Under the pieces are notes generated by a model. The model ran no database searches. It saw only the letters and a program-made list of their open reading frames with translations, and was not told where the DNA came from. Below, one piece after another: positions 47,201-55,751 of a stretch of 64,000 bases of DNA. Made by a program: the position numbers and the translations under genes. Position 1 is the first letter of the stretch; the number at the start of each line of letters is the position of its first letter. This DNA comes from Bacteroidales bacterium. Its GTDB lineage: Bacteria > Bacteroidota > Bacteroidia > Bacteroidales > 4484-276. Location: assembly GCA_014860585.1 (NCBI GenBank), contig JACZJL010000085.1, forward strand, positions 20,988-84,987. The letters are read 5' to 3'.

Positions 47201-47387
47201 CCGATTCTTCAACATTCACTGAACTGGCGCCGGTATAAGTGGTCTTCACCGAAACCATGGGAGGGGTAATGTTGGGGTATTGTTCGATGGGCAAACCCAA
47301 TAAAAAGATCACACCGGTAATAACGGTTATAATGGATATAACCAACGCCACAATCGGCCTTCGGACGAAAAAATTTCCTTTTTCCAT
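44229..47387 (-). CDS. RND efflux transporter permease (HAE1/AcrB type)
   Basis: The 1052-aa inner-membrane proton-drug antiporter begins with the typical NFFVRRPIVALVISIITVI and has twelve membrane segments in two halves with large periplasmic loops. The fourth segment carries the proton-relay aspartate pair in GIVVDDAIIVVEAV. HAE1 motifs GLPIEQYPNITPP and VEESVATPIEQQ are present. It is a hydrophobe/amphiphile pump by family, with substrate range not predictable. It lies in the middle of a three-gene operon: adaptor, permease, outer-membrane channel. Confidence 0.95.
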   Translation of the reverse strand: MEKGNFFVRRPIVALVISIITVITGVIFLLGLPIEQYPNITPPMVSVKTTYTGASSVNVEESVATPIEQQVNGVDNMLYMKSTNSNDGSLTLNVSFQIGTDPDLNTTFTQNRVSQASAKLPNEVKQFGVTTQKAFTFPILLISLTSPGDRYDQQFMGNYATINIKDILAREPGVGRVDILGSSDYSMRFWIKPDKLATYGITVAEIMKAIQQQSVIVPGGRFGAEPAPVGTEYTYSVRLPDRLQSEEEFGNIVVRINPDGSQVLLKDLARIELGVEIYNAFTRLNKKNSALISIYQAPGSNAVALSETLRKRMEELSSRFPEGIESTFSLDTTEAITAGIDEIIESLIIALVLVILVVFLFIQDWRATLIPTFAIPVSLVGAFIVFPLLGFTVNVLSLLGLVLAIGIVVDDAIIVVEAVQVHIANGMNAKDATNQAMKEVTAPVIATTLVLVAVFIPVAAMGGITGSLYQQFAITVAVSVLFSSINALSLSPALCALLMRKPTVYKGLMGKFFNGFNRAFDRSTNSYVNLTSIIAGKIKRGAIFLVIIAIAAVFTGRFLPAGFIPEEDQGYLFINAQLPNAASLQRSDDVARQIEDILLETKGVEYFTNVTGFSMMTGAFATNSVFLFLSLENWATREHTALELTRIINQKLQGVKGAQAFAFGPPAIPGLGSGSGFTMMLQDKGGNTPVYLAEETAKFIREASKRPEIGNIFTTYSANVPQRFMDINREKAMKAGIPLQDLYSTIGAFLGGAYVNDFNRFGRLYKTYIQAEPEYRINQDQMGLFFLKNSEGTSVPLSSFVEVKDVSGPEFTNRYNLYRATELTGSPAKGYSSAQALDALEEVAAEVLPPDMGYEWSNMSYQEKKAAGSGSIVFVFSLVFVFLILAAQYESWSLPFSILLGTPIAILGAFGALLLSRIFSESYLNNIFAQISLVMLIAMAAKNAILIIEFAQLKFEEGLSLYDAAIASARLRFRPILMTVFSFILGILPLLVASGAGSEARKVMGMALFGGICLATLLGVFMYPMLYILIGKLSGFEKKRDQKNQLKQNNIQ

Positions 47388-47397
47388 GGTTTACCGC

Positions 47398-48573
47398 TTA
47401 GTTGGTTTTTACTTTTGATTGGTATTCAGTGATCTTTGGGTTCACCACCATACCACCTCTGACTTTTTGCAAACCTTCAAGAACGACTTTGTCGTTCACT
47501 TCAACTCCGCTTTTTATCACCCTGAAGTCGTTAAAGGTGGGACCTACCTCAACCTGCCGCAGTATAACCTTTGAACTGTCGCCAACCATAAATACATTAA
47601 ATAATCCCTGAATTTCCATCACGGTTGATTGAGGGACTATCCTTGCATTTTCGAATTCGTCAATCTTGGCCCTGACACGGGCAAACTGCCCCGGACGTAA
47701 TATCATTTCGGGATTCGGGAAAGAGGCCTGGATAAGTATTGAACCTGTTGTTGGATTAACTTCACGATCAACAAAATTTAAAATCCCCTTGTGATTATGG
47801 GTTGATCCGTCTGAAAGGATTAGGTCGAGGTTGGGTTCGGTTTTTATTTGAGGTTTATCGCCCCCCTCTTCCCTATTTAGAAAAGCTCTGCGCGATAGCC
47901 TAAGGTATTCATTCTCGCTGAGGAAAAATTCTACCAGAACGGTCTCAATGTCAGAAACTGTATTCAGCACAACCGGATTGGGGTACCTGCCGACAAAATC
48001 GCCAACCTTGGCTTGTGTCTTGCCGATAGTCCCGGTAATAGGGGATAAAATTTTGGTATAGCCTAATTCGATTTTTGCCGATTCAAGATTGGCATTTGCA
48101 GCCTCGAGCGATGAAACAGATGCTTCATAATTGGCAACGGCTGCATCCAGGTCGCTTTTACTTACGGCATTCATTTCAGCCAGAGGCCGAACACGTGCAA
48201 GATCGCTTTCAGCTTTGGCCAGCATTGTTTTGGCTTCGGCCACGTAGCTCATCTGGGCAGCAACTTTTGCCTGAAATGGTTGAGGATCGATGCTATAAAG
48301 CAGCTGCCCTTTGGTAACTCTGGCGCCTTCCTGAAAATGAACGCCCAGCAAAAATCCTTCAACTCTGGCACGTATGTCAATATCCTTTAAACCGAATATC
48401 TGACCTACAAAATCCTGATAAATAGGAACCGTTTGCTCCTTAACCAATACTACCGGAATTTCCGGTGGCGGGGGTGCAGTTTGCTCTTTTTGATTACACG
48501 ACATGGTTATTAGCAACGAAAGAATTGCAAGGAGCCCGGCAGTCTTCTTGGAAATAGCGGATAAATGATTCAT
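47398..48573 (-). CDS. RND efflux periplasmic adaptor (membrane fusion protein)
   Basis: The 391-aa lipoprotein has a lipobox (LLITMSC) and the adaptor layout: beta-barrel and lipoyl halves around a coiled-coil hairpin. The lipoyl motif is in VEGFLLGVHFQEGARVTKGQLLYSIDP and its partner in LGYTKILSPITGTIGKTQ. It links the permease to the channel. It is the first gene of the efflux operon, with a -7 element 45 bp upstream. No adjacent regulator gene (TetR, MarR or AraC) is present. Confidence 0.94.
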   Translation of the reverse strand: MNHLSAISKKTAGLLAILSLLITMSCNQKEQTAPPPPEIPVVLVKEQTVPIYQDFVGQIFGLKDIDIRARVEGFLLGVHFQEGARVTKGQLLYSIDPQPFQAKVAAQMSYVAEAKTMLAKAESDLARVRPLAEMNAVSKSDLDAAVANYEASVSSLEAANANLESAKIELGYTKILSPITGTIGKTQAKVGDFVGRYPNPVVLNTVSDIETVLVEFFLSENEYLRLSRRAFLNREEGGDKPQIKTEPNLDLILSDGSTHNHKGILNFVDREVNPTTGSILIQASFPNPEMILRPGQFARVRAKIDEFENARIVPQSTVMEIQGLFNVFMVGDSSKVILRQVEVGPTFNDFRVIKSGVEVNDKVVLEGLQKVRGGMVVNPKITEYQSKVKTN

Positions 48574-48617
48574 AATTAATTAATTTGTTTCTTGATTAGG
48601 CTGAATGTAATTTTTGA

Positions 48618-48625
48618 CAAAAGTA
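48618..48625 (-). promoter_or_regulatory. -7 element for the RND efflux operon
   Basis: The complement reads TACTTTTG (TAnnTTTG), 45 bp upstream of the adaptor ATG. No -33 TTG is evident. No obvious palindromic operator is seen around it. Confidence 0.4.
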
Positions 48626-48682
48626 ATTTTTATTCGAAACCTCTTCTATAATACTAAGATACTATGCCGTTTAGGAATCGTT

Positions 48683-49366
48683 TCAGGAACGATCTGCAGG
48701 ATTGGTTGACTCATACCTGCCGGCAGCAAATTTTCCGACAAGCATGGCCACGATGATAGCGATATAAAACTGGCCGAAAATAACAATAAAAGTTGACAAT
48801 GACCGGGTGTATGGTTTCAGTGGTAAGATATCACCATACCCCAGCGTGCCCATAGTAATAAATACCCAGTAATTTGACACGCTCATTTTAAGACTTTGAT
48901 TCATTTGTCTCACTTCGTCGGAGGCTATATTAAATGCACCAGGGTCGATCTGGATAATGACTGCTGTGAAAATGGAGAAAATGATACCTATGAGCAGGTA
49001 ACCGGCTATAGACCCAAAGATTAAGCGGGTGTTCACTTCTCGCTCGTTAGCAATTTGCCTGATTAAAAGCGTTACAATGACAATAAAAAAAAGGATATTA
49101 AGACCCTGTGCAATATGCAGCAGGATTTCTGCATCAAGTATTCCTGATATCCACTCCATCGTTAAAGTGACCAAAAACAAGGTGATCAGTTTTTTACTTC
49201 GCTGCTTCAGTGAGTAAAGGGCGGAAAAATAAATCAGCGAATAAACAATCCGAAAAATGACCCGGTGCCATGGCGGTAAAACCGGTAGAATGAATGCAGC
49301 AAAAATGGCTGAAAATACAAGTACCCCGTTCCAGAAGTTAATTGAATGGTAAAAACGATGAGTCAT
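48683..49366 (-). CDS. Potassium channel family protein (two-pore-helix type)
   Basis: The 227-aa membrane protein has about five hydrophobic segments (VLVFSAIFAAFIL, FRIVYSLIYFSAL, GLNILFFIVIVTLLI, SIAGYLLIGIIFSIF, TFIVIFGQFYIAIIVAMLV). The last two flank a pore loop with the selectivity filter in FITMGTLGYGDILP. It has no cytosolic RCK domain. The start is taken at ATG 49366 (MTHRFYHSINF); a reading from 49453 would run into the YebC gene. It is probably an ion channel with K+ selectivity. Confidence 0.85.
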   Translation of the reverse strand: MTHRFYHSINFWNGVLVFSAIFAAFILPVLPPWHRVIFRIVYSLIYFSALYSLKQRSKKLITLFLVTLTMEWISGILDAEILLHIAQGLNILFFIVIVTLLIRQIANEREVNTRLIFGSIAGYLLIGIIFSIFTAVIIQIDPGAFNIASDEVRQMNQSLKMSVSNYWVFITMGTLGYGDILPLKPYTRSLSTFIVIFGQFYIAIIVAMLVGKFAAGRYESTNPADRS

Positions 49367-49379
49367 TATTAGCAATTTG

Positions 49380-50123
49380 TTACATATCATCCATGATTTC
49401 GTCAGTGACTTCGAGGTTGTGAAAAACATTCTGTATGTCGTCATCATTTTCAAAAGTATCGATGACTTTCAGGATCTTACGGGCAGATTCCACGTCGAGT
49501 TTGACCGTATCGTTGGGGATACGCTGAAGTTCTGCATTTTCAACCTCAATGTTAAGTTCTTCGAGTTTTTTCTGCATCTTCCCGAAATCTTCCATCGAAG
49601 TGGTTACCGTGATTGTACTTTCTTCCATTTCAATGTCCTCTGCCCCGGCGTCAATCATCTCCAGCTCAAAGTCATCCATGTTGATCTCTTCTTTCCTGGG
49701 GATAACAAAAACACCTTTCCTTTCAAAAAGGAAACTCAATGAACCGGTGGTTCCAAGGCTGCCGTTGTATTTGTTGAAGATTGCGCGGACGTTGCTTATC
49801 GTGCGCTGGGGGTTATCGGTGGTGCACTCCACAATTACCGCGATGCCGTTGGCCAGGTAACCTTCATAGGCAACTTCGGTGAAAGATGCGCCATCTTTGT
49901 CTTTGCCTTTACTGATCGCCCTTTCTATGTTATCTTTGGGCATACTGGCCCCTTTTGCATTGGTGATGGCCATTCTCAACCTGGGATTACCTTCGGGGTC
50001 CGGGCCGTTTTCTTTTACAGCAATTGTAATTTCCTTGATGATCTTTGCAAAAATCTTCGAGCGCTTGGCATCCAGGGCGCCCTTTTTGCGTTTGATGGTT
50101 GACCATTTACTATGTCCTGACAT
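49380..50123 (-). CDS. YebC/PmpR family DNA-binding regulator
   Basis: The 247-aa product begins with the invariant MSGHSKWSTIKRKKGALDAKRSKIF and has the family block PRLRMAITNAKGASMPKDNIERAI and YEGYLANGIAVIVE. E. coli YebC and P. aeruginosa PmpR are reported to bind DNA, and YebC-family proteins (and mitochondrial TACO1) also help translation of proline-rich stretches. The ATG at 50123 is fixed by homology; an in-frame extension to 50180 is not part of the family. It ends 13 bp before the potassium channel start, in the same direction. Confidence 0.94.
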   Translation of the reverse strand: MSGHSKWSTIKRKKGALDAKRSKIFAKIIKEITIAVKENGPDPEGNPRLRMAITNAKGASMPKDNIERAISKGKDKDGASFTEVAYEGYLANGIAVIVECTTDNPQRTISNVRAIFNKYNGSLGTTGSLSFLFERKGVFVIPRKEEINMDDFELEMIDAGAEDIEMEESTITVTTSMEDFGKMQKKLEELNIEVENAELQRIPNDTVKLDVESARKILKVIDTFENDDDIQNVFHNLEVTDEIMDDM

Positions 50124-50320
50124 ATTCTGTTTTGTTTGAATTATTTTTCTGAAACGGGCGGTAAAAATAATGCTTTTCATCTTTTGTTATTATGGAAAAA
50201 TGATTTTTAAGGAAAAGCTTTTTTTACCGGGTTTATCGTCGGAAAAAGAACTTCGCCCGAAAGTTCATAAGTCGGGTGCAGCCTTATTGGTTCTGTAATT
50301 GGATCTGCATTTTCTTATCA

Positions 50321-50475
50321 TAATTAGTCTCTGCCAGAAAACTCCCTAAAATAGATTTTCAACGATTTATTTACCCCACCCTAAAGGGAGTAAATCGTTG
50401 AAAATCAATGCTCCCTTCAGGGCTGGGGCATTCATTGATTTTCAACATTAAGAGTTTTCTGGCGGGCACTAATTA
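50321..50475. repeat. Dispersed element with terminal inverted repeats (copy 2, with nested palindromes)
   Basis: The ends TAATTAGTCTCTGCCAGAAA and the complement of TTTTCTGGCGGGCACTAATTA form a 23-bp inverted repeat with two or three mismatches, matching the ends of the element at 6710-6779. Inside is a perfect 16-bp inverted repeat (50354-50369 and 50391-50406) and two related CCC(T/G)AAAGGGAG-type segments in opposite orientation around 50374-50431. It is about 155 bp and non-coding. Confidence 0.65.
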
Positions 50476-50527
50476 ACAAGGTTGTAATTCGTTGATCAAA
50501 TCAAATCCCCATTCCGATTTCATTTCC

Positions 50528-50535
50528 TATTTTTG
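50528..50535 (+). promoter_or_regulatory. -7 element for purL
   Basis: TATTTTTG matches TAnnTTTG, 32 bp before the ATG. No clear -33 TTG at a usual distance. Confidence 0.4.
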
Positions 50536-50566
50536 CCCATACTAATATCCTATAAATACTGCTGCA

Positions 50567-53500
50567 ATGATCCACTTCTTCCGCAATAAATCAAGCGTGT
50601 ACGTCTTGTCAAAACAGGATGAACTTACCGAAACTGATCTGATGAAACTCAACTGGCTCTTTGGGGATGCCGGGAGAATTCCAGATAAAAATATCAACGG
50701 TTATTTTGTCGGACCCCGCAGGGAGATGATCACACCCTGGAGCACAAATGCTGTGGAGATTACTCAAAATATGGGGATGGCAGCTATTCAGCGCATTGAG
50801 CAGTTTATTGAAGTTGATGATGAAAATACTCCGTTCGATCCGATGCTTTCAGCACTATACAATGGCCTGGACCAATTGGTTTTTACGATCGAAAAACAGC
50901 CTGATCCAATTGTTTTTGTGGATGATATTGCTCAATATAACCATGATGAAGGGTTAGCGTTAAGTGCAGAAGAAGTTCAGTACCTTGATGAATTGAGCCG
51001 GAGAATAGGCAGGAAACTTACCGACGGGGAAGTGTATGGCTTTGCACAGGTGAACTCTGAGCATTGCAGGCATAAGATTTTCAACGGAACGTTTATCATT
51101 GATGGTCAGGAGATGCCCGAATCATTATTCTCGATGATAAAGCAAACTTCAAAAGCACATCCCAACAGGATTGTATCGGCCTATAAAGATAATGTTGCTT
51201 TTGTGGAAGGCCCGGTGGCAGAGCAGTTTGCGCCGGCAAACCAGGACAAACCCGATTTTTTCCGGGTAAATGACATCGAAACCGTGATTTCGCTCAAGGC
51301 CGAAACACATAATTTTCCGACCACTGTTGAACCATTCAATGGTGCAGCCACCGGATCCGGTGGTGAGATCCGCGATCGTATGGCCGGCGGCAGGGGAAGT
51401 TTGCCTTTGGCCGGAACAGCAGTTTATATGACCTCATACCCGCGACTGGAGGCAGGCAGAACCTGGGAAGAGCAATTTCCCGAACGGATATGGCTGTATC
51501 AGACTCCACTGGATATTCTGATCAAAGCTTCCAATGGCGCCAGCGATTTTGGCAATAAATTCGGTCAGCCGCTGATCTGTGGAAGCCTTTTAACTTTCGA
51601 ACATGCTGAACCAGGCAAGAAATGGGGATATGACAAGGTGATCATGCTGGCCGGAGGTGTGGGTTACGGGAATGAGACTGATGCACAAAAAGGCCATCCG
51701 CAGCCTGGAGACGCTGTAATCGTGATGGGAGGAGATAACTACCGGATTGGTATGGGTGGCGGTGCTGTTTCGTCGGTGGCCACCGGTCAGTTTGCCAACC
51801 ACATCGAACTGAATGCGGTGCAGCGTTCTAACCCCGAAATGCAAAAGCGGGTGTACAATGCCATCAGGGCGATGGTAGAAGCTGGTCATAACCCGGTTGT
51901 TTCCATTCATGACCACGGCGCCGGCGGACATCTGAACAGCCTTTCGGAATTGGTGGAAGAAACAGGGGCGGTGATTGAAATGGAAAAACTGCCGGTGGGT
52001 GATCCTACACTTTCCGACAAAGAAATCATTGGTAACGAGTCTCAGGAGCGTATGGGCTTGATTTTAAAACCCGCCGATGTGGAGCTGATGAAACGTGTTT
52101 CAGAGCGAGAACGGGCCCCCTTTTATGTCGTTGGACATGCTACCGGCGACCATCGGTTTACTTTCAGAAAAAAAGGCGCCGACATTCATCCGATTGACCT
52201 CGATCTGACAGACTTTTTTGGTAAACCGCCAAAGACAGTCCTTGAAGACAAAACACTGGTTGAAAAATTCCCGGATTTGCATTACGATTTTGCTAAGATT
52301 CATGAATACATTGAAGCAGTGCTTCAGATTGAAGCAGTAGCCTGTAAAGACTGGCTCACCAATAAGGTGGATCGCTCGGTTACAGGCAAAGTGGCCTTGC
52401 AGCAATGTGTCGGCGAAATACAGTTACCACTGAACAACCTGGGCGTTGTGGCTTTGGATTACCAGGGTGAAAAAGGCGTGGCCACTTCCATTGGTCATGC
52501 GCCGGTTGCAGGTTTGATTGATCCTGCAAGGGGGAGTATCCTGGCCATTGCCGAAGCCTTAACCAACCTGGTGTGGGCGCCGCTGGAACAGGGATTAAAA
52601 GGGGTTTCACTCTCAGCCAACTGGATGTGGCCTGCCCGCAACGAAGGCGAAAATGCCCGTCTTTACAGGGCTGTGGAAGCAGCCGCGAAGTTTGCTACCG
52701 CACTTGGCATCAACATACCTACGGGAAAGGATTCCCTTTCGATGACTCAGAAATATCCCGATGGTGAAAAAGTGCTTGCTCCGGGAACAGTGATCATTTC
52801 AACGGTTGGCGAAGTTACTGACATCAGGAAAGTGGTAAAGCCGGCTTTGGTTCAGGAAAAAGACTCAGCCATCGTGTATATTCCTTTCACAAAATCAGGG
52901 TTTGAGCTGGGTGGCAGCAGCTTTGCTCAGGTGCTCGACAGCCTGGGAACAGACACTCCCGATGTTGCTGATGCGGAATATTTTGCTAAGGTTTTTGATG
53001 GCGTTCAGCAACTGGTCATTGATGAGTTGATTCTGGCAGGACATGATGTTTCAGCCGGAGGACTGATTACAACGCTGCTGGAAATGAATTTTCCCAACCA
53101 AGCCGGAGGCCTCGACATCAACATGGATCACATGCGTGATTTGATCCTGATGCGCCTGCTTTTCAGCGAAAAACCGGCTGTTGTAATCCAGGTCAGAAAT
53201 GGCGATGCAATTATGCGGCGCTTATTAAACTCGGGAATTGAGGCTATTAAGTTAGGGTCATTTTCCGAGATAAGAAAAATCAACATCAGCCATGGCAGCA
53301 GATCCCTTGAGTTTGACATTGACAGCCTCAGGGAACTTTGGTTCAAAACGTCCTATCTTTTCGAACGAAATCAGACGATTCCTGAGTTAGCACTCAATCG
53401 TTACAAAAACTACAAGAAACAACCTCTGAAGTTCAGGTTTAACAATGACTTTTCCGGTCATTTTGCTCAATTTTGCATCCATCCAAAGCGACGCGAGCAT

Positions 53501-54274
53501 AGCAGAATCAAGGCTGCCATCATTCGCGAAAAAGGGGTAAACGGCGATCGCGAAATGGCCTGGTCGCTCTATCTTGCAGGCTTTGATGTGAAAGATGTCC
53601 ATACTACCGACTTAATCAGCGGTCGTGAAACACTTGAAGACATCAACTTCATCGTATTTGTTGGCGGGTTTTCCAACTCTGATGTGCTGGGGTCTGGCAA
53701 AGGATGGGCCGGGGCGCTGCTTTATAACGAAAAAGCCCGAACGGCACTCGGTAAATTTTATGCCCGAACCGATACCCTCAGCCTTGGCATCTGCAACGGC
53801 TGCCAGGTTATGACCGAACTTGGGCTGATTTATCCTGATCACAAGCAACACCCAAAAATGGAACACAACAGTTCGGGGAAGTTTGAGTCAGCATTTTTGA
53901 ATGTAGATATTTTGCCAAATGAATCGGTAATGCTTAAATCGCTTGCCGGAACCCGACTTGGCATCTGGGTTGCACATGGCGAAGGCCGGTTCAGTTTCCC
54001 GCTGGATGAATCGGAATACCGGATTCCGGTAAAGTTTTCATATGAGGAATATCCGGGAAATCCAAACGGTTCTCCTCATGCTGCAGCAGGTATCGTTTCT
54101 GATGATGGTCGTCACCTGGCCATGATGCCGCACATCGAACGTGCCATCCTTCCCTGGCAGTGGGCACATTATCCCCAACAAAGGAGAAATGACGAGATGA
54201 CCCCGTGGCTTGAGGCTTTTGTGAATGCGAGGGAATGGATTAAAAGTAAACTGGAAAACCAATCAAAAGCGTAA
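50567..54274 (+). CDS. purL: Phosphoribosylformylglycinamidine synthase, single-chain (PurL-PurQ)
   Basis: This 1235-aa enzyme of purine biosynthesis converts FGAR, glutamine and ATP to FGAM. It has the large-type arrangement: an N-terminal domain, then the FGAM synthase core (EHCRHKIFNG, ETHNFPTTVEPFNGAATGSGGEIRDR, GHNPVVSIHDHGAGGHLNS), and a C-terminal glutamine amidotransferase with nucleophile cysteine in LGICNGCQVM and downstream HGEGRFSFP. It thus includes the PurQ function in the same chain. It is probably monocistronic; selA follows after 61 bp. Confidence 0.96.
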   Translation: MIHFFRNKSSVYVLSKQDELTETDLMKLNWLFGDAGRIPDKNINGYFVGPRREMITPWSTNAVEITQNMGMAAIQRIEQFIEVDDENTPFDPMLSALYNGLDQLVFTIEKQPDPIVFVDDIAQYNHDEGLALSAEEVQYLDELSRRIGRKLTDGEVYGFAQVNSEHCRHKIFNGTFIIDGQEMPESLFSMIKQTSKAHPNRIVSAYKDNVAFVEGPVAEQFAPANQDKPDFFRVNDIETVISLKAETHNFPTTVEPFNGAATGSGGEIRDRMAGGRGSLPLAGTAVYMTSYPRLEAGRTWEEQFPERIWLYQTPLDILIKASNGASDFGNKFGQPLICGSLLTFEHAEPGKKWGYDKVIMLAGGVGYGNETDAQKGHPQPGDAVIVMGGDNYRIGMGGGAVSSVATGQFANHIELNAVQRSNPEMQKRVYNAIRAMVEAGHNPVVSIHDHGAGGHLNSLSELVEETGAVIEMEKLPVGDPTLSDKEIIGNESQERMGLILKPADVELMKRVSERERAPFYVVGHATGDHRFTFRKKGADIHPIDLDLTDFFGKPPKTVLEDKTLVEKFPDLHYDFAKIHEYIEAVLQIEAVACKDWLTNKVDRSVTGKVALQQCVGEIQLPLNNLGVVALDYQGEKGVATSIGHAPVAGLIDPARGSILAIAEALTNLVWAPLEQGLKGVSLSANWMWPARNEGENARLYRAVEAAAKFATALGINIPTGKDSLSMTQKYPDGEKVLAPGTVIISTVGEVTDIRKVVKPALVQEKDSAIVYIPFTKSGFELGGSSFAQVLDSLGTDTPDVADAEYFAKVFDGVQQLVIDELILAGHDVSAGGLITTLLEMNFPNQAGGLDINMDHMRDLILMRLLFSEKPAVVIQVRNGDAIMRRLLNSGIEAIKLGSFSEIRKINISHGSRSLEFDIDSLRELWFKTSYLFERNQTIPELALNRYKNYKKQPLKFRFNNDFSGHFAQFCIHPKRREHSRIKAAIIREKGVNGDREMAWSLYLAGFDVKDVHTTDLISGRETLEDINFIVFVGGFSNSDVLGSGKGWAGALLYNEKARTALGKFYARTDTLSLGICNGCQVMTELGLIYPDHKQHPKMEHNSSGKFESAFLNVDILPNESVMLKSLAGTRLGIWVAHGEGRFSFPLDESEYRIPVKFSYEEYPGNPNGSPHAAAGIVSDDGRHLAMMPHIERAILPWQWAHYPQQRRNDEMTPWLEAFVNAREWIKSKLENQSKA

Positions 54275-54335
54275 TGGATTTGTTTAGTTTCCTGCCAGAT
54301 GTCAGGATTAAATTGAAAACCTGATCAACTTTATC

Positions 54336-55751
54336 ATGGAAATAAAAGACGAACTAAGAAAAATTCCCGGCGTAGATGTGTTGATGAATCATCAGGCGAT
54401 CAGGGATTTATTGAAAATTCACCCGCGGAATCTCATTACCCACATTATCCAGGTTTCGCTTGAGAATGTAAGGACTGCCATCCTGAATGGTCAACCGGCG
54501 CCTGGCGAAGACGAACTGATTAAAGAAATTTCTGCCAAAATCACTGCTTTTGCCCGTAAAAGTCTCCGTCCGGTAATCAACGCCACCGGTGTGATCGTCC
54601 ATACCAATTTAGGACGTGCCCCCTTTGGCGATCTCCTCCTTGACGAAGTACACGATATTCTTCGCAGCTACAACAACCTTGAGTTCAACCTTGAAGAAGG
54701 GGAGCGAGGTTCCCGTTATGTGCACGTCACCGAACTGATGAAATTCCTCACAGGTGCTGAGGATGTCCTTGTGGTGAACAATAATGCCGCTGCGGTGATG
54801 CTTATCCTGCGGGCGTTTGCAAAAAATAAAGAGGTGATCATCTCAAGAGGCGAGCTGATCGAAATCGGCGGCGCCTTCCGGATGCCCGATATCATGGCGG
54901 CTTCCGACTGTAAAATGGTGGAGGTGGGCACTACAAACAAGACCAAAATCAGCGACTTTGCGCAATCTGTCACAAAGAAAACGGCCATTATCATGAAAGC
55001 GCACCGGTCGAACTATGTAATCAAAGGTTTCACTACCGAACCAACCCTTAATGAACTGGTTGAGCTTGGAAAGAAAACCGGCGTCACTGTGGTTTACGAC
55101 ATGGGATCAGGACTGTTGCGCAAGGCAAAAGTGAAGTTTCTGCAACATGAGCCTGACGTGAAATCCACATTGGCCACAGGTGTTGACCTGGTGACTTTTT
55201 CAGGAGATAAATTGCTCGGAGGCCCCCAGGCAGGGATCATTGCCGGGAAAAAACATTTGATTGATAAACTGAAAAAAGAGCCGATGACCCGCGCCGTCCG
55301 TGTGGGAAAAACGGTGTTGGCCATGCTCGAGGCCGTCTGTATGATCTACCTCGAAGAGCCAACATTGCTGGAAAAAAGCCCCGTTTTCAGGATGATGAAT
55401 GCCAACCCGGAAACGCTCCGACAGAAATCTGAGGCGTTAGCCGGAGAATTGACAAGGAAAGGGGTGATGAATACGGTCGTTAAAAGCCAGGGACAGGCCG
55501 GTGGCGGCGCGCTTCCCGAAAAGACCATCGAGAGTTTTGCCGTTCAGCTTGAAATACCGGGCAAATCAAAAGCTGAAAAGAACGAAAAAGCCGAAAAAAT
55601 TCACAGGCTGCTGTTATTGCAGCAATTGCCGGTTCTGGGTATTCTGCGCAAAGGGCAGCTTGTGTTTGATGTCTTAACCATCCCCGACCAGGACATGCCG
55701 GTTGCTGCCGGGATCATTGCGGATGTTTACATGGAGGTAGTTCATGGCTAA
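54336..55751 (+). CDS. selA: L-seryl-tRNA(Sec) selenium transferase
   Basis: This 471-aa PLP-dependent enzyme converts seryl-tRNA(Sec) to selenocysteyl-tRNA(Sec) using selenophosphate. It shows the family start PGVDVLMNHQAIRDLL, the NATGVIVHTNLGRAPF block, GAEDVLVVNNNAAAVMLIL and the PLP-lysine motif SGDKLLGGPQ with K292. The length fits E. coli SelA (about 460 aa). It overlaps selB by 8 bp, so the two are translationally coupled. selD and the tRNA gene selC are not in the window. Confidence 0.95.
   Translation: MEIKDELRKIPGVDVLMNHQAIRDLLKIHPRNLITHIIQVSLENVRTAILNGQPAPGEDELIKEISAKITAFARKSLRPVINATGVIVHTNLGRAPFGDLLLDEVHDILRSYNNLEFNLEEGERGSRYVHVTELMKFLTGAEDVLVVNNNAAAVMLILRAFAKNKEVIISRGELIEIGGAFRMPDIMAASDCKMVEVGTTNKTKISDFAQSVTKKTAIIMKAHRSNYVIKGFTTEPTLNELVELGKKTGVTVVYDMGSGLLRKAKVKFLQHEPDVKSTLATGVDLVTFSGDKLLGGPQAGIIAGKKHLIDKLKKEPMTRAVRVGKTVLAMLEAVCMIYLEEPTLLEKSPVFRMMNANPETLRQKSEALAGELTRKGVMNTVVKSQGQAGGGALPEKTIESFAVQLEIPGKSKAEKNEKAEKIHRLLLLQQLPVLGILRKGQLVFDVLTIPDQDMPVAAGIIADVYMEVVHG

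Larger units (their letters stand above)
50124..50566. other. Intergenic region between yebC and purL
   Basis: This stretch of about 440 bp contains the TIR-flanked element at 50321-50475 and a -7 element for purL. I see no reading frame in it. Confidence 0.6.

Noticed and set aside
54288..54306. CCTGCCAGATGTCAGG as a third TIR-element copy
   Set aside because: It shares only CCTGCCAGA with the element ends and lacks both the AAAAC part and an inverted partner.
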